From positions 1 to 64,000 of the forward strand of contig PQWQ01000032.1 in NCBI GenBank assembly GCA_002943765.1: a stretch of DNA of 64,000 nucleotides, in the 5' to 3' direction. Below, piece by piece: positions 61,944 to 64,000 of the stretch. Numbering within the stretch: the first letter of the stretch is position 1; the number at the start of each line of letters is the position of its first letter. The notes under the pieces are model-generated. The model saw nothing but the letters and a program-made list of their open reading frames with translations. It made no database searches and had not been told where the DNA came from. This stretch comes from Psoroptes ovis. Taxonomy: Eukaryota > Arthropoda > Arachnida > Sarcoptiformes > Psoroptidae. A program made the position numbers and the translations under genes.

Positions 61944-63184
61944 TCATGAAACAATACATTTATTATGTTTATTACTATTTGATTGATTCATGTTGTTGTT
62001 GTTTGTTTTCATCATCATCATTGTATTATTAGTGCTATTATTATTCGAATTGGTATTCATGGCATTCATCGCTTTGTTGTTCGTGTTGTCAGTAGTATTT
62101 AATCCATGTTTTTCAATGGCCATAATTAATGATGTAAATAGGTTATTTACAGACGAATTTTCTTTGGCGCTAAAAAAATTATACGAAAAATAAAAATATA
62201 TTTGTTTCATTAGATTAATCAATCATAAAATGAATAATCGATATTATTTATTATTATTATTGTACGAAGAAAAAAAGACACATCTGCCATAATCTGGCAG
62301 CAAGCAGCATTTAAACAACTCTACCTGACTTCAACAAATTGTGCATGCATATAATTGGCTAAATCTTTACCATCCTGTGGTGATACACAACGTTCTAAAT
62401 GTAGATCCACTTTATTTCCTACCAAAATAATCGGTACTCTGAGCATCATATTTTGTTTATTTACCAAAAAAATAAATAAATAAGAGAAAGCAAAATGTTA
62501 TTTTTAAAATGTCTGGCTATATTTATATATAAAAATATTAAATTTTTAATATTTAATCAAAACTTAACTGAATATTTCCTGTCAATTCCAATAGCTTATC
62601 ATAAATAACTTTGACAACTTCGAATGATTTCAGGTTATTGATGCTATATTTATATGAAATTAAATGAAACCAGAAAAAATCAAATAAATTAAAACAAAAA
62701 ATTGAAAATTTTTAATCCAAATTTTTCCGGGATCATCATTTGATTGATTAATGATAAAACGGTAGTAAATACCTGTATACCAGACAATATCCATGAATAT
62801 CCATTGCATATTCATGTGGAAATATTGAATATTCATCTTGTCCAGCTGTGTCCACTAATTTTAATGAATATTCTTGGCCTTTTACTTTGATATTTTTATA
62901 GAAAGCTATGTGTTTATTCAGAATGGATAAATTCAAATGGAAAAATGAATAAATATTGAATCATCAAATAATAATTGCAACTCAACTATTTTCAATTGTT
63001 GGATCATATGAATCAACAAATTGTCCTTCAACAAATTGTATGGTCAAAGAAGATTTACCTGTTTTCAGTGAAAGAAAAGAACATAAGAGTTCAAGTATAT
63101 GAAATTATATATGAGAAAACAACATCATCACTCACCAACTGAACGAAATCCCATTAAGGCGATTTTTCTTTGTTTTGTAGCCAT
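61944..63184 (-). CDS. Rheb: Rheb GTPase with Asn-rich tail insertion
   Basis: Six exons: 63184-63136, 63058-62987, 62905-62773, 62643-62569, 62438-62325 and 62169-61944. They encode 222 aa (human 184). All G boxes are visible: GFRSVGKSS (with the Rheb-specific R-S), effector DSYDPTIENTF, LVDTAGQDEYSIFP, LVGNKVDL and SAKENS. The protein ends in the farnesylation box CIVS. Rheb-GTP activates TORC1 on lysosomal membranes downstream of TSC1/2. Between the last helix and the CaaX box lies a stretch of about 45 residues rich in Asn, Thr and Met, encoded by AAT/AAC/ATG repeats, which accounts for the extra length. Introns are short except the 5'-proximal ones. The alternative, another Ras-like GTPase, is excluded by the effector and SIFP motifs. 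Confidence 0.95.
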
Positions 63185-64000
63185 TTGTGAATGAGATTGA
63201 ATGTGATTGATCAATAATGATGTAATTCAGGTAGATTTATTGATCAAATGATGACTAATTTTTAAAACGTTTCAAAAGTCTTAACATAAAAATCACTAAA
63301 TCACACAGTATTAATAATAATGAATTGAATGTATCAGTTTTCCAAATTTCATTTGTTTTATTTATTCAATATTTAATCATATGAATAGATTAATTTTTTA
63401 AAACGAGCACAAACAACAACAAAAATTAAATGTGTTTATGCAAAAAAAAGATGCTTACATTGATTGTGACCGTTCGTCGGCAGATGGCGCCGAGAAAATC
63501 TGCTGAATTTTGAAAAATTGCACAATTAATTCAAAATCCATTGATCATATAGACATAGGATGATTTTCACCATCGTTTTTGGTCATTGATTTATTCCATT
63601 ATCTGATCTAAATATACGAGAAACTTAGTCTAAGAGTATGAAATGTTAATTTTTAAAATTTTTAAAAATTTCAATCAATTAATCACTTATAGATTGCATT
63701 TTAAGTTTTAAATTTTGTCCATTGTTTTTTTTCGTTCAGGGAAGTAAATGATTGACCACAGTGCATATGTCATTCATCATTCAAATCATTTTCAAATTAT
63801 CTTCACAAGTAAAGGAGGACTTTTTTAAATTTTTTTGCAGGAAATTATTCGAAATTTATTCAAAAATATATACGCGAAATCCAGGTCATAAAAATGATGT
63901 GAAAATATAAAATAAAATAAATATTTTCAGTTGGACAACTGTCATCACACAGCATCATTTGGAAAGATAAGGTGTAAGGTGTTAGAATTGGGATAAACTT
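63185..64000. other. Right-end intergenic sequence
   Basis: 816 bp upstream of Rheb with no supportable gene. It contains one unusually GC-rich island, CGTCGGCAGATGGCGCCGAG, at about 63475-63494. Confidence 0.5.

Overview
The window is nuclear DNA of an arthropod, most likely an astigmatid (dust- or scab-type) mite. The evidence is about 70% AT composition, GT-AG introns of mostly 50-70 bp, tight gene packing with 3' ends 60-130 bp apart, Asn-rich low-complexity tracts from AAT-type repeats, and an animal gene set (FoxB, CSPG4/kon-tiki, Rheb, MFSD12, frataxin, aquaglyceroporin). The mite assignment is inference; no species marker is visible. All exon structures were built by hand from splice motifs, reading-frame continuity and known family sequences.

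Layout. 1-530: tandem repeat array running off the left edge. 0.67-19.3 kb: compact gene cluster with mitochondrial ribosomal protein uL24m (+), an ANKRA2/RFXANK ankyrin protein (+), an intronless PPP-family phosphatase with N-terminal EF-hand-like segments (-), elongation factor 2 (-), TRAP-beta/SSR2 (+), peroxisomal multifunctional enzyme type 2 with three SCP2 domains (-), PTAR1 (-) and an MFSD12-like lysosomal transporter (+). 19.3-29.1 kb: non-coding DNA holding a 5'-truncated BEL/Pao LTR retrotransposon with a long intact pol reading frame and its 3' LTR. 29.1-30.5 kb: intronless FoxB forkhead gene, followed by about 17.7 kb of gene-free, microsatellite-rich DNA. Six copies of a 74-bp palindromic mariner-like mini-MITE lie between 20.6 and 46.5 kb. 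48.2-63.2 kb: second compact cluster with an aquaglyceroporin (+), a 2,616-aa CSPG4/NG2/kon-tiki proteoglycan (+), frataxin (-), SNU13 (+), a small unrecognised single-pass membrane protein (+) and Rheb (-).

The genes do not form one pathway. They are a mixture of housekeeping genes (translation: EF2, uL24m, TRAP-beta; splicing and snoRNP: SNU13; mitochondrial Fe-S assembly: frataxin; peroxisomal beta-oxidation: MFE-2; growth signalling: Rheb) and developmental or surface genes (FoxB, CSPG4). The contrast between packed housekeeping clusters and the wide non-coding space around FoxB is the main large-scale structure. The most unusual points are the domain order of the EF-hand/PPP phosphatase, the triple SCP2 tail of MFE-2, the mini-MITE family, the Asn-rich insertion in the Rheb tail and the two-unit tandem array.
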